31,721 bases of DNA from UBA12088 sp964568345 (GTDB lineage: Bacteria; Patescibacteriota; Minisyncoccia; Phycocordibacterales; UBA12088). The notes under the pieces are model-generated. The model made no database searches. It was given only the letters and a program-made list of their open reading frames with translations, and had not been told where the DNA came from. Position numbers and translations under genes: made by a program. Below, piece by piece: positions 1 to 6,160 of the stretch (positions within the stretch are counted from its first letter, which is position 1; the number at the start of each line of letters is the position of its first letter). The stretch is from assembly GCA_964568345.1 (NCBI GenBank), contig CAZMPG010000011.1, forward strand, positions 1 through 31,721, written 5' to 3'.

Positions 1-114
1 AGGAAATTTTTGGTTTTGGGATCGCGACCGAAGGGAGCGTGCGAGGCGCAAGTGTTATTCGTCAAAATCCTGCGGATTTTGCCCGAAATACATTCGAACT
101 TTGTCTAATACACA

Positions 115-160
115 CCGCAGATCGAAGCGCAGCGAAGAGCTGTGGAAGGGAGCACGGTGC
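115..160 (+). repeat. 46-bp direct repeat, copy 1
   Basis: This stretch reads identically to 1041-1086, starting CCGCAGATCGAAGCG and ending GGAGCACGGTGC. The two copies bracket the AT-rich membrane-protein gene at 322-993. Such bracketing could reflect insertion of a cassette or recombination between repeats; this is inference. Confidence 0.85.
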
Positions 161-175
161 CTGCGCACCGTGCGT

Positions 176-288
176 GGGGATTCGAAGCTCCGGAGCATGT
201 GCGCAGCACAGCGAGGAGCCGTCCAAGAACGCGAGCTATTTTGTGAGGGACGCAACAAAATAGCCGCGATTCTGGGACGAATCCCCCC
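176..288 (+). repeat. tRNA-associated hairpin repeat, copy R1
   Basis: The element is bounded by GGGGATTCG and CGAATCCCC, which mirror each other and resemble a tRNA T-arm. Its core is a hairpin with arms GCTATTTTGT and ACAAAATAGC (read on either strand) around a loop that reads TGCGTCCCTC on the minus strand. The same architecture appears at 1098-1238, 1293-1416 and about 30212-30318. Bases 1-175 hold no convincing gene. Confidence 0.6.
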
Positions 289-321
289 CTCTCCGCATCA
301 TCGTGCTAGCACGAAGTGCTT

Positions 322-993
322 ATGTTGAAGAAATTTTGGGAACAAAACAAACACCAACTCCAGTTAGTTGGAATACTTATTGGTGTGGGCGCACTTTTTC
401 TTTCGATACCCATTCCTGAGATTGAAGAGGCTGCAGATGCACTGAAAAAGATTCAACTAATTTGGCTACTGATAGTAACAATTTCAACAGGGTTACTGTT
501 TGTAAACTTGTATAAGTTATCAAGACTCTACGAAATTGATAGCACGAAGGATAAAGATAGTTTTAATTTTGATGAAACAATATCAATCGTAATTGGACTG
601 ACAATTGCATATTTCATTATAAATATGTGGATATATGCTTATTCACTATATCGGGAAGTAATTTTTGATTTCATTGAGACTATACAATTTGGCGTCACTG
701 CATTTTTAGTGGCAATCACATACCACTATTGGAGAAAAATAGTTCTAAAGTTTGAAAATCATAATCCAAAACTTAGAGTCTGTATAGCAATTACAGGTCA
801 TGCTATTAATGCGTTACTACTCGGTGCCTGGCTACATGTTTCAATTAATAGTTGGGAATTCGTTTTTAATGAATGGTTGTATTGGTCAGTTGGAACTTTT
901 GTGGTCATGATGGCTATGGGCTTAATGATTGATTGGAAGAGAAAAAACGAAAGCGCTCGAGACACTATAGATCCAGAATCTGAAACTAACTAA
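322..993 (+). CDS. hypothetical six-helix membrane protein
   Basis: I do not recognise this 223-aa protein. It shows about six hydrophobic segments, near residues 15-33, 46-66, 88-110, 119-138, 153-175 and 188-208, with a charged Lys/Arg/Glu C-tail, so it is probably an integral inner-membrane protein. The ATG at 322 was preferred over the GTG at 316 because a weak extended -10 (TGC-TAGCAC, 304-312) lies just upstream. The gene is visibly AT-richer than everything nearby and uses AT-ending codons, unlike its GC-rich neighbours. It sits between two identical 46-bp repeats, which points to recent acquisition. No catalytic motif is visible, and no neighbour suggests a function. Confidence 0.75.
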   Translation: MLKKFWEQNKHQLQLVGILIGVGALFLSIPIPEIEEAADALKKIQLIWLLIVTISTGLLFVNLYKLSRLYEIDSTKDKDSFNFDETISIVIGLTIAYFIINMWIYAYSLYREVIFDFIETIQFGVTAFLVAITYHYWRKIVLKFENHNPKLRVCIAITGHAINALLLGAWLHVSINSWEFVFNEWLYWSVGTFVVMMAMGLMIDWKRKNESARDTIDPESETN

Positions 994-1040
994 AACGGTC
1001 AAGCAGGGTTTGGTATCACACGGTTCTAACTCGAGACCGC

Positions 1041-1086
1041 CCGCAGATCGAAGCGCAGCGAAGAGCTGTGGAAGGGAGCACGGTGC
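1041..1086 (+). repeat. 46-bp direct repeat, copy 2
   Basis: Identical to 115-160 by eye. It lies about 50 bases after the stop codon of the AT-rich membrane-protein gene and leads directly into the tRNA-associated repeat array. Confidence 0.85.
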
Positions 1087-1097
1087 GCGGGCATCAG

Positions 1098-1238
1098 GAG
1101 GGATTCGACCTCCGAGTCACTAGGTTTTTTCGTCGCATCTCCTCAAAAACCAAGTGCTCGTAGGCTCGGCTCGGCCTCGCTTCTTCCGCTGTGCTTCAGA
1201 AGCGGCTTCGCGGCCTGCGCCTGTTCGAATCCCTCCCG
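1098..1238 (-). repeat. tRNA-associated hairpin repeat, copy R2
   Basis: Bounded by GGAGGGATTCG and CGAATCCCTCC. It contains a nested hairpin with outer arms CGAGTCACTAGG / CCAAGTGCTCG and inner arms TTTTT / AAAAA around a loop containing CGTCGCATCTCCTC. It aligns along its length with the next copy, but several stem pairs differ in a way that keeps pairing. Confidence 0.65.
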
Positions 1239-1308
1239 GCTGCACATCGCAACAAACCCAAAGCATCCGCTTTGGGTTTGGCGATTGTGCGCCGGGAGGA
1301 TGGATTCG
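1226..1308. repeat. long imperfect palindrome carrying tRNA-3'-end sequence
   Basis: The left arm runs from CGAATCCCTCCCGG to AACCCAAAGC. The right arm runs from GCTTTGGGTTTGG to GGATTCG. Near-complementarity extends over almost 40 bases per side around a 4-base loop. The outer parts match the T-arm and acceptor end of the tRNA-Tyr gene at 1494-1576, so tRNA-end sequence has been duplicated in inverted orientation. Confidence 0.7.
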
Positions 1309-1416
1309 GTCACGAGTCACTAGGCCTTTTGCGTCGCGGTGCTCGCAAAAGCCCAAGTGCTCGCGACCCCAGCTCGGCTGTGCCTTTGGCACATGCCTCC
1401 GCTTTTCGAATCCCTC
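1293..1416 (-). repeat. tRNA-associated hairpin repeat, copy R3
   Basis: Same plan as R2: GGATTCG at one end, CGAATCCCTC at the other, outer arms GAGTCACTAGG / CCCAAGTGCTC, inner arms CTTTTGC / GCAAAAG and loop GTCGCGGTGCTC. The loop core TCGCnnTGCTC recurs in other copies while the stem sequence changes. Confidence 0.7.
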
Positions 1417-1511
1417 ACGCGAGCGAAGCAGTTCGCTCGCTCCGGCGCACAGACAGAACCGGCCCGCTCATAGCGGGCTCGTTTCTGTTGTTGTGCGCCG
1501 GGAGGGATTCG
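1407..1511. repeat. second palindrome at the tRNA-Tyr 3' end, with hairpin
   Basis: CGAATCCCTC at the left is mirrored by GGGAGGGATTCG inside the tRNA-Tyr T-arm at the right. The centre is a perfect 7-bp hairpin, GCCCGCT / AGCGGGC (1462-1478), extended by imperfect arms (ACAGAAC / GTTTCTGT). Because tRNA-Tyr is read leftward, this hairpin lies just downstream of it and could act in termination or 3'-end processing. No T-run is evident. Confidence 0.55.
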
Positions 1512-1576
1512 AACCCCCGTAGCCCGAAGGCGTTTGGTTTACAGCCAAATGCAATTGACCACTCTGCCACCGACGC
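1494..1576 (-). tRNA. tRNA-Tyr (anticodon GTA)
   Basis: Read on the minus strand, the acceptor strands GCGTCGG and CCGGCGC pair over 7 bp. The anticodon loop contains CTGTAAA with anticodon GTA. The T-arm is GGGGG-TTCGAAT-CCCTC, and a long variable arm is present, as expected of class II tRNA-Tyr. The discriminator is A. The following bases are CAA, so CCA is not encoded and must be added enzymatically. Confidence 0.95.
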
Positions 1577-1623
1577 GCGAGTGCATAGTACCACCTCAAT
1601 GCTTCCGCTGTAAATACACCTCG

Positions 1624-1632
1624 TGGTACGCT
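1624..1632 (+). promoter_or_regulatory. extended -10 promoter of the first pilin gene
   Basis: TGG-TACGCT. The expected transcription start, 7 bases after the hexamer, falls exactly on the A of the ATG at 1639, which suggests a leaderless transcript. No Shine-Dalgarno is present. Confidence 0.5.
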
Positions 1633-1638
1633 GTAGGT

Positions 1639-2919
1639 ATGTTCAGGCTGCTGGGCCGGGCGCAGTGGGGCAGGGTGTTCATGGTGCTCTCCGCGCTCCT
1701 CTTTGTGAGTGGGGCGCTCCTCGGCGCTGGAGGAGCACGCGCGGACGGTATCGTGCCCTGTACGCAGCCGGTCAAAATCGAAACGAGCAGCTCAGAGATC
1801 TGCTACTTCTACGAGTGCAACGTCTGCGACCTCCAGCGGCTGGGGATGAACATCCTCGGCTTTCTCATCGGCCTCGGGATGGTAATCGCGGCGCTCCTCT
1901 TCTGCTACGCTGGCTGGCTCTACGTGACAGCCGGCCCCAAGCCCGGGAACGTGTCAAAAGCACACAACATCTTCCTCGATACCCTCATGGGGCTCATCAT
2001 TCTCCTCGCCGCGTACCTCCTCGTGGATGTCGTCATGAAGTCTCTCTACGCGGAAAACCCGAAGTGGGGCCCCTGGCAGGAGATGCTCTGCAAAGGGGAA
2101 AAGGATAAGTACTGCGTGCCGAAGATGAAGCCCATCGAGGCGGTGCTGACGCTCGCGAATGACGGTAGTCTGACATGCGGCCAGCAAGGTGGTACGTGCA
2201 TGAATCCAAGTTGGTGTACAAATCCAGATCCAGCCATGTCTCGACCACCCGCGCCAGGGAGTCGGGTTGTTGATGGTACCGATTGCGACAAAGACGAAAC
2301 CTATGCAGAAGGTACAAATAAGTGCTGTGTTCCTCCTGGTGGCGGTGATACGTGCCAGCTTTCCGATGGAACGAATGGTACGTGTAGGACGACCGAAGTA
2401 TGTACAGGGACGCATGAGAAAAGTACGTGCCAAGGCCCGTTCGTGTGTTGTGCACAGATGTTTCCAACATCGAATTACTGTCTCAATGCATCAAGAGTCT
2501 TCCCGGGTGCAGATCCGGTACTTGCGAGCTGTATATGTCAAACAGAAAGCGGAGGGCAGATTGCTATTGGAAGCGGTACGGATCGTTGTGAGCCAGGTAA
2601 GGAAATCGTGTCATGGGGTCTCTACCAAATTAATCTGACAACTGAGAACTTGCGTTCCACATCAACTAACAGGCTTTGTCGCGAAGCGTTTGATCGGCAA
2701 TACACGAGTAGTAATCATAATTGTAGAGTCACCGATTCTGCATTATATGAAGATTGTATAAAAGTTGCACAGAATCCTGAAATAAATCAAGAGTATGCGA
2801 GCGGTTTATACGCAAGTCGAGGCTTCGCGCCATGGTGCTGTTCGTTGTATAAATGTAAGACGGGCGCAAATAGCTGTACGGGCGTGACGCGTGATTGGTG
2901 CCTCAGCAATGCTCGTTAA
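1639..2919 (+). CDS. VirB2/TrbC-like pilin fused to Cys-rich modules and a lysozyme-like domain
   Basis: This 426-aa secreted protein has four parts. Residues 1-35 form a signal peptide ending ARA. Residues 36-168 resemble a VirB2/TrbC pilin, with two hydrophobic helices (about 72-96 and 113-133), paired cysteines before helix 1 (C41, C55, C60, C63) and a KWGPWxxMLC motif. Residues about 180-275 hold two Cys-rich modules, each ending in CC. Residues about 280-426 resemble a lysozyme/lytic transglycosylase: TESGG (candidate catalytic Glu303) followed by SWGLYQIN. The start at 1639 was chosen over upstream ATGs because it begins the signal peptide and fits the promoter. The second half is visibly less GC-rich than the first. 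It shares its first 170 residues' plan with 3523-4800. Likely role: surface pilin or tip protein that cleaves peptidoglycan glycan strands. Enzymatic activity is inferred from motifs. Confidence 0.8.
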   Translation: MFRLLGRAQWGRVFMVLSALLFVSGALLGAGGARADGIVPCTQPVKIETSSSEICYFYECNVCDLQRLGMNILGFLIGLGMVIAALLFCYAGWLYVTAGPKPGNVSKAHNIFLDTLMGLIILLAAYLLVDVVMKSLYAENPKWGPWQEMLCKGEKDKYCVPKMKPIEAVLTLANDGSLTCGQQGGTCMNPSWCTNPDPAMSRPPAPGSRVVDGTDCDKDETYAEGTNKCCVPPGGGDTCQLSDGTNGTCRTTEVCTGTHEKSTCQGPFVCCAQMFPTSNYCLNASRVFPGADPVLASCICQTESGGQIAIGSGTDRCEPGKEIVSWGLYQINLTTENLRSTSTNRLCREAFDRQYTSSNHNCRVTDSALYEDCIKVAQNPEINQEYASGLYASRGFAPWCCSLYKCKTGANSCTGVTRDWCLSNAR

Positions 2920-2931
2920 CATGTAAATGTA

Positions 2932-3483
2932 ATGAGTATGATAAAAAAATTATTCGTAGTAGCGCTACTGTGTTTAACTGGATTGTTGTTCTTTTGGTAT
3001 GTCAACGTACCTGCCCCTACCACTGAGACAACGCCCGCAAACTACCCAACAAACGTGAACAAGCCGTCTCCTATATTTACTGGCAACGGAAACGGCTCAA
3101 GCAGTCCGGTGGCAACTAGTAGCCTAAGTTCTTCGGTGCGGGGAGGAAGATTTACAGCATTTCCTGAGAGTGCTCTCGTTGGTATTGCTGAACGTTGGGA
3201 AAAGATTGACGATGGTGGAAAGTACTACTCAAAAATCACTCCAGAATATACACTGGCGTATACGAAGGATTACGATCAGATTCAGCTTGCCGTGACAGCG
3301 GAGCCTGCAGGACGTATCCGTATACAGGCGGAGGAAGAAATAGCCGCAGTTACAAAAATACCAAGGGCCGAGCTGTGCGGATATAATATTTATGTAGTTC
3401 AAAGAACTTGGAGAACAGGAGAGAATTATGAGATCGTGGGATTGGATTCATGTCCTGGATCCGTGGAGCTTTGGATGGATTAG
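2932..3483 (+). CDS. membrane-anchored partner protein of the pilin-lysozyme
   Basis: Unrecognised 183-aa protein. It has a short Lys-rich N-terminus, one hydrophobic helix (about residues 6-24), a Thr/Pro/Ser/Asn-rich linker to about residue 65, and an extracytoplasmic domain. It is clearly a paralogue of 4831-5382, which is also 183 aa. Shared features are DDGxxY, a central aromatic-rich strand, an ELC/DLC motif followed by NI.V, and GL.SCPG near the end, with two conserved Cys likely to form a disulphide. It starts 12 bases after the pilin-lysozyme stop. It is AT-rich like the end of that gene, so tip and partner may have travelled together. It might be a chaperone, an inhibitor protecting the producer, or a structural subunit; nothing decides among these. 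Confidence 0.7.
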   Translation: MSMIKKLFVVALLCLTGLLFFWYVNVPAPTTETTPANYPTNVNKPSPIFTGNGNGSSSPVATSSLSSSVRGGRFTAFPESALVGIAERWEKIDDGGKYYSKITPEYTLAYTKDYDQIQLAVTAEPAGRIRIQAEEEIAAVTKIPRAELCGYNIYVVQRTWRTGENYEIVGLDSCPGSVELWMD

Positions 3484-3522
3484 TTAAGGGAAAATCGTTT
3501 TTATCTGATGAAGTGAGGGGTT

Positions 3523-4800
3523 GTGTATAAGGTCAGTAGTGAACAAGTTTGTTTGAGGTTCGTGTCGTGCTTCTTGCTCACTTTGGTCTTTGTTGTACCC
3601 ACCATGCCTAAGCCCGTCTCCGCCGACCTCGACCTCTCCTTCCTCGTGCCGTGCGGGCAGGAGGTGCAAGTATTTCCTGAGAACCAGAATGGGAAGGACA
3701 TGATCTGCTACGCGAGCGAATGCTCAGTGTGCAGCGTGCAGATCATGGCGATGAAGGTACTCAGCTTCCTCATCGTCATCATGACGGCGGTCGCGGCGCT
3801 CATCTTTGCGTACGCGGGCGCGCTCTACGCGCTTTCGCCGAGTAACATCAACAACATCAAGAAAGCGCACAGTATATTCTTGAGTACGCTCATGGGGATG
3901 GTGATCGTGCTTGCGGCGTGGCTTATCGTGGACACCATCATGCGCGCGCTCTATGCGGCAGACTCGAAGTGGGGCCCCTGGAACGACATGCTCTGTCAGA
4001 ACTACGAGGCGAGGTACTGCGTGCCGAAGCTCAAGGGCTTAGAGGCGAATCCGGTGCAGGCGCCGCCATCCACCCAACCCCTCGATTGTAAGGCTGCTGG
4101 GGGAAGCTGTAAGTCCGTCGGAGTGTGTACGGGCCAAAGTATGGCCGATGGTACAACATGCACAAAAAATAGTGTGGATACAACGTGCTGCTTGCCGGAT
4201 GGTTTCGGTAAGTCGTGCGGCAAAGATAGCGCTGGCAATCAGCGAGCATGCTACCCGCCGGTCGGCATGTCGTACCAATGGGACTGCTCCGGAAGCACTC
4301 CGCCCGATACGTGTCGTGCGGGATACGCGTGCTGCACCTTCAACCCGAATGCAACGCCGTCACCACCACCCCCAGGGAACGGGTCCTACGACACCACCAA
4401 GATATCTTCCCAGGAGGCACGGAACTTGCTCCAGGCGGCGCACGTCAATATGCAAAACTTCTCGGACGGTCCTCCTATTGAGAGGGGGGTCATCAACAAC
4501 ATCATCGCGATGAATCAGGCGTGCGGCGGGTGCGTCACAGTGACTTCGCTGTCGGGCGGGCATGAGTCGGGTGGGCATGTCGCCGGCACCAAAATGGACC
4601 TATCGACGCGGGAAAACCAAGGTGGCCCACAGCTCGAACAGTACATTACGACGACGTGGGAGAAGATGCCTGACAGAACAGGTGCGGCCGGTGGCCCCCA
4701 GTACTACAGTCCGATGAATGGTGGTATCGTGTGTGTGAAGGAAAGCTCGCCGTCGCACTGGGACTGCTGCAACAACCACAATAAGTCTGTATGTAACTAA
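3523..4800 (+). CDS. VirB2/TrbC-like pilin fused to Cys-rich modules and an M15 peptidase-like domain
   Basis: 425 aa with the same design as 1639-2919. It has a signal peptide (cleavage near VSA, residue 35) and a pilin-like pair of helices between PCGQ / ECSVC and KWGPWNDMLC. Two Cys-rich modules each end in CC, and a Pro-rich linker follows. Here the C-terminal domain differs. GGHVAGTKMDL and, near the end, SHWD match the H...D...H zinc-ligand pattern of M15 / VanY-type D,D- or L,D-peptidases (candidates His352, Asp359, His412). It would cut peptide stems of peptidoglycan, complementing a glycan-cleaving first copy. The GTG start at 3523 gives a complete signal peptide but has no ribosome-binding site; GTG 3562 is an alternative. 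The pilin part is close to copy 1 and the enzyme part is unrelated. Confidence 0.78.
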   Translation: MYKVSSEQVCLRFVSCFLLTLVFVVPTMPKPVSADLDLSFLVPCGQEVQVFPENQNGKDMICYASECSVCSVQIMAMKVLSFLIVIMTAVAALIFAYAGALYALSPSNINNIKKAHSIFLSTLMGMVIVLAAWLIVDTIMRALYAADSKWGPWNDMLCQNYEARYCVPKLKGLEANPVQAPPSTQPLDCKAAGGSCKSVGVCTGQSMADGTTCTKNSVDTTCCLPDGFGKSCGKDSAGNQRACYPPVGMSYQWDCSGSTPPDTCRAGYACCTFNPNATPSPPPPGNGSYDTTKISSQEARNLLQAAHVNMQNFSDGPPIERGVINNIIAMNQACGGCVTVTSLSGGHESGGHVAGTKMDLSTRENQGGPQLEQYITTTWEKMPDRTGAAGGPQYYSPMNGGIVCVKESSPSHWDCCNNHNKSVCN

Positions 4801-4830
4801 TCGTGCAGGGAAGTACACTCTACGTAGCCC

Positions 4831-5382
4831 ATGAAGAAGCTCATTGTGATAACCTTCCTTGCGCTGTGTACCATGGGAGTGTTTGCCGGTATCAAGCTCG
4901 TGTCGAAGACGAGTACCACTGACACGGCGACGCCAGATCGGACGTTTCCGGTCTCAAATCCGACCCGCACCATCCCGACACCACCAGAAACTGCTCCTCG
5001 AGAGCGGGGTGCCACAGCGACACAGACTGTTACCGCGGCACCGCCGCGCGAGCTTCTTAGCGAACAAACCGTGCAGCGGCTCATTGCCAGCGCAACCGAT
5101 CTCCACGACGATGGGATATACAAGCTCAAGGACGAGCCCCGCTACGAGGTCTTCTTCATCGCCCATGCGAGGTACTTTGCGGTACGGCTCAAGGAGACAT
5201 TCTCGGAAGAACTGCTCGAGCAAGTCGGCACGTACCTCGGCACCACACTCGACCTTTCGCAGGAGGACCTCTGCAAGCTCAACATTGACGTGTTCGCTTC
5301 GGCGTCGTACGATCCAAGCCAGAGCCAAGACGTTGGCCTCCCTGCGTGCCCCGGCCCTCGAGCCCCGTCGAATGGAAGATAG
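4831..5382 (+). CDS. membrane-anchored partner protein of the pilin-M15 peptidase
   Basis: 183 aa: N-terminal hydrophobic anchor (about residues 4-21), Thr/Pro-rich linker, then a folded domain sharing DDGIY, PRYEV, DLCKLNIDV and LPACPG with the partner protein at 2932-3483. Position after the enzyme-pilin gene, equal length and conserved cysteines show that the two-gene unit was duplicated as a block. A -10-like TACACT lies at 4814-4819, a few bases before the ATG. Base composition is GC-rich, unlike copy 1. Function unknown; same candidate roles as its paralogue (inhibitor, chaperone, minor pilus subunit). Confidence 0.7.
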   Translation: MKKLIVITFLALCTMGVFAGIKLVSKTSTTDTATPDRTFPVSNPTRTIPTPPETAPRERGATATQTVTAAPPRELLSEQTVQRLIASATDLHDDGIYKLKDEPRYEVFFIAHARYFAVRLKETFSEELLEQVGTYLGTTLDLSQEDLCKLNIDVFASASYDPSQSQDVGLPACPGPRAPSNGR

Positions 5383-5432
5383 AGCGGCGCCACGCACGCT
5401 TTTCCCTGGAGCCCATTGTCTCACCGTCCCGT

Positions 5433-5460
5433 CCTTTCCTCTTTCCCCTTTTCTCTCGTC
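5433..5460 (+). promoter_or_regulatory. 28-bp pyrimidine-rich element upstream of bL33
   Basis: CCTTTCCTCTTT...TTTTCTCTCGTC. The same element with 3 mismatches lies at 11222-11249, in each case 4-5 bases before the -35 of a ribosomal-protein promoter. It may be an upstream activating element or the T-rich tail of an upstream terminator. Confidence 0.45.
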
Positions 5461-5465
5461 CGCGT

Positions 5466-5493
5466 TTGACTCCCGCCCATTTTCCCGTATACT
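5466..5493 (+). promoter_or_regulatory. promoter of rpmG (TTGACT-16-TATACT)
   Basis: -35 TTGACT at 5466-5471, 16-base spacer, -10 TATACT at 5488-5493. The start codon at 5503 lies about 3 bases after the predicted transcript start. Confidence 0.75.
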
Positions 5494-5502
5494 AGCTGCA
5501 CC

Positions 5503-5658
5503 ATGTCACAAGACCACATTGTCCGTATCAAGAGCACCGAGTCGAGCCACGTGCGCTATGATACGCGCAACAAGAAGCGCGTCGAGAAGAAGCTCGAGCT
5601 CAAGAAGTACGACCCAACCCTCCGTAAGGTGGTGACCTACAAGGAGGTCAAAAAGTAG
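5503..5658 (+). CDS. rpmG: 50S ribosomal protein bL33
   Basis: 51 aa, the normal bL33 length. The pattern HVRYDTRNKK ... LELKKYDPTLRK is characteristic of bL33 in the large ribosomal subunit. The usual zinc-binding Cys pairs of the C+ form are absent, so this is the zinc-free type. The gene is monocistronic behind its own promoter, with no Shine-Dalgarno and a very short leader. Confidence 0.93.
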   Translation: MSQDHIVRIKSTESSHVRYDTRNKKRVEKKLELKKYDPTLRKVVTYKEVKK

Positions 5659-5698
5659 GGCGACACCACCCTTCCCAACCTCCCTACGGGAGCGGTCT

Positions 5699-5748
5699 AC
5701 TCGTTGGAAAGGTTTGCTTCGCAATGCTCGCAAACGTCCTCAACGAGT
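5699..5748. repeat. nested hairpin related to the tRNA-associated repeats (R6)
   Basis: Outer arms ACTCGTTG / CAACGAGT, inner arms GTTTGC / GCAAAC, loop TTCGCAATGCTC. The loop core TCGCAATGCTC matches TCGCGGTGCTC in copy R3 while both stems differ in sequence but still pair. Lies between rpmG and tRNA-Gln. Confidence 0.6.
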
Positions 5749-5771
5749 CTTGCGCCGTGCTCCCAGCACGG

Positions 5772-5831
5772 CTCACCCCCTGGTAAGGGGGGAGGGCCCC
5801 CTCTCCTTACCAAGGAGGGGGTTGGGGTGAG
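5772..5831. repeat. long inverted repeat between rpmG and tRNA-Gln
   Basis: CTCACCCC-TGGTAAGG at the left pairs with CCTTACCA ... GGGGTGAG at the right, with a G/C-rich centre. C-tract inverted repeats of this type are common intergenic elements in many bacteria. It could terminate transcription from either side. Confidence 0.6.
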
Positions 5832-5888
5832 GTGGTAGTGTCTCGTGTCGGTACCGCTCCTTTCACGATACCCTGCAGGCGAGCTCCA

Positions 5889-5897
5889 TGGTACAGT
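5889..5897 (+). promoter_or_regulatory. extended -10 promoter of tRNA-Gln
   Basis: TGG-TACAGT, with a predicted start about 2 bases before the tRNA 5' end. Confidence 0.45.
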
Positions 5898-5905
5898 GTA
5901 TCCAT

Positions 5906-5976
5906 TGCCGGATCGTCTAACGGTAGGACAACGCCCTTTGGAGGCGTGTATCTAGGTTCGAATCCTAGTCCGGCAG
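5906..5976 (+). tRNA. tRNA-Gln (anticodon TTG)
   Basis: Acceptor TGCCGGA / TCCGGCA, anticodon arm ACGCC-CTTTGGA-GGCGT with anticodon TTG, T-arm CTAGG-TTCGAAT-CCTAG, discriminator G. CCA is not encoded (next bases CCG). Confidence 0.95.
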
Positions 5977-6002
5977 CCGAGCGGTGGCGAGGGTGCTGGA
6001 CG

Positions 6003-6117
6003 AGGATTCGAACGGGAGAAGGGTCAGGAGAATGGGGGTTCTCCCGTTGAGGAATCCCACAAAACCGAGTGGTTGTGTGAGCACAGCGACCGCAGGGAGC
6101 GAACAGTTCGATTCCTA
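6003..6117 (+). repeat. tRNA-associated hairpin repeat, copy R4
   Basis: Lies 26 bases after tRNA-Gln, bounded by AGGATTCGAAC and GTTCGATTCCT, again a T-arm-like inverted pair. It contains hairpins CGGGAGAA / TTCTCCCG and CACAAAACC / GGTTGTGTG. Its minus strand carries TCGCTGTGCTC, matching the loop core of other copies, although stem pairing around that loop is poor here. Confidence 0.5.
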
Positions 6118-6160
6118 GTCTGGAAGCTTTCGCTTGGTGCTTCATCTACCCGAACACCAC

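Noticed and set aside
98..1450. CRISPR array, suggested by repeats around the first 1.5 kb
   Set aside because: Repeat units are long, degenerate, internally palindromic and tRNA-linked, without regular short repeats and unique spacers; no cas genes are present.
1534..1638. Upstream extension of the first pilin to the ATG at 1534
   Set aside because: It would overlap the tRNA-Tyr gene and bury the signal peptide; the ATG at 1639 fits the promoter and signal sequence.
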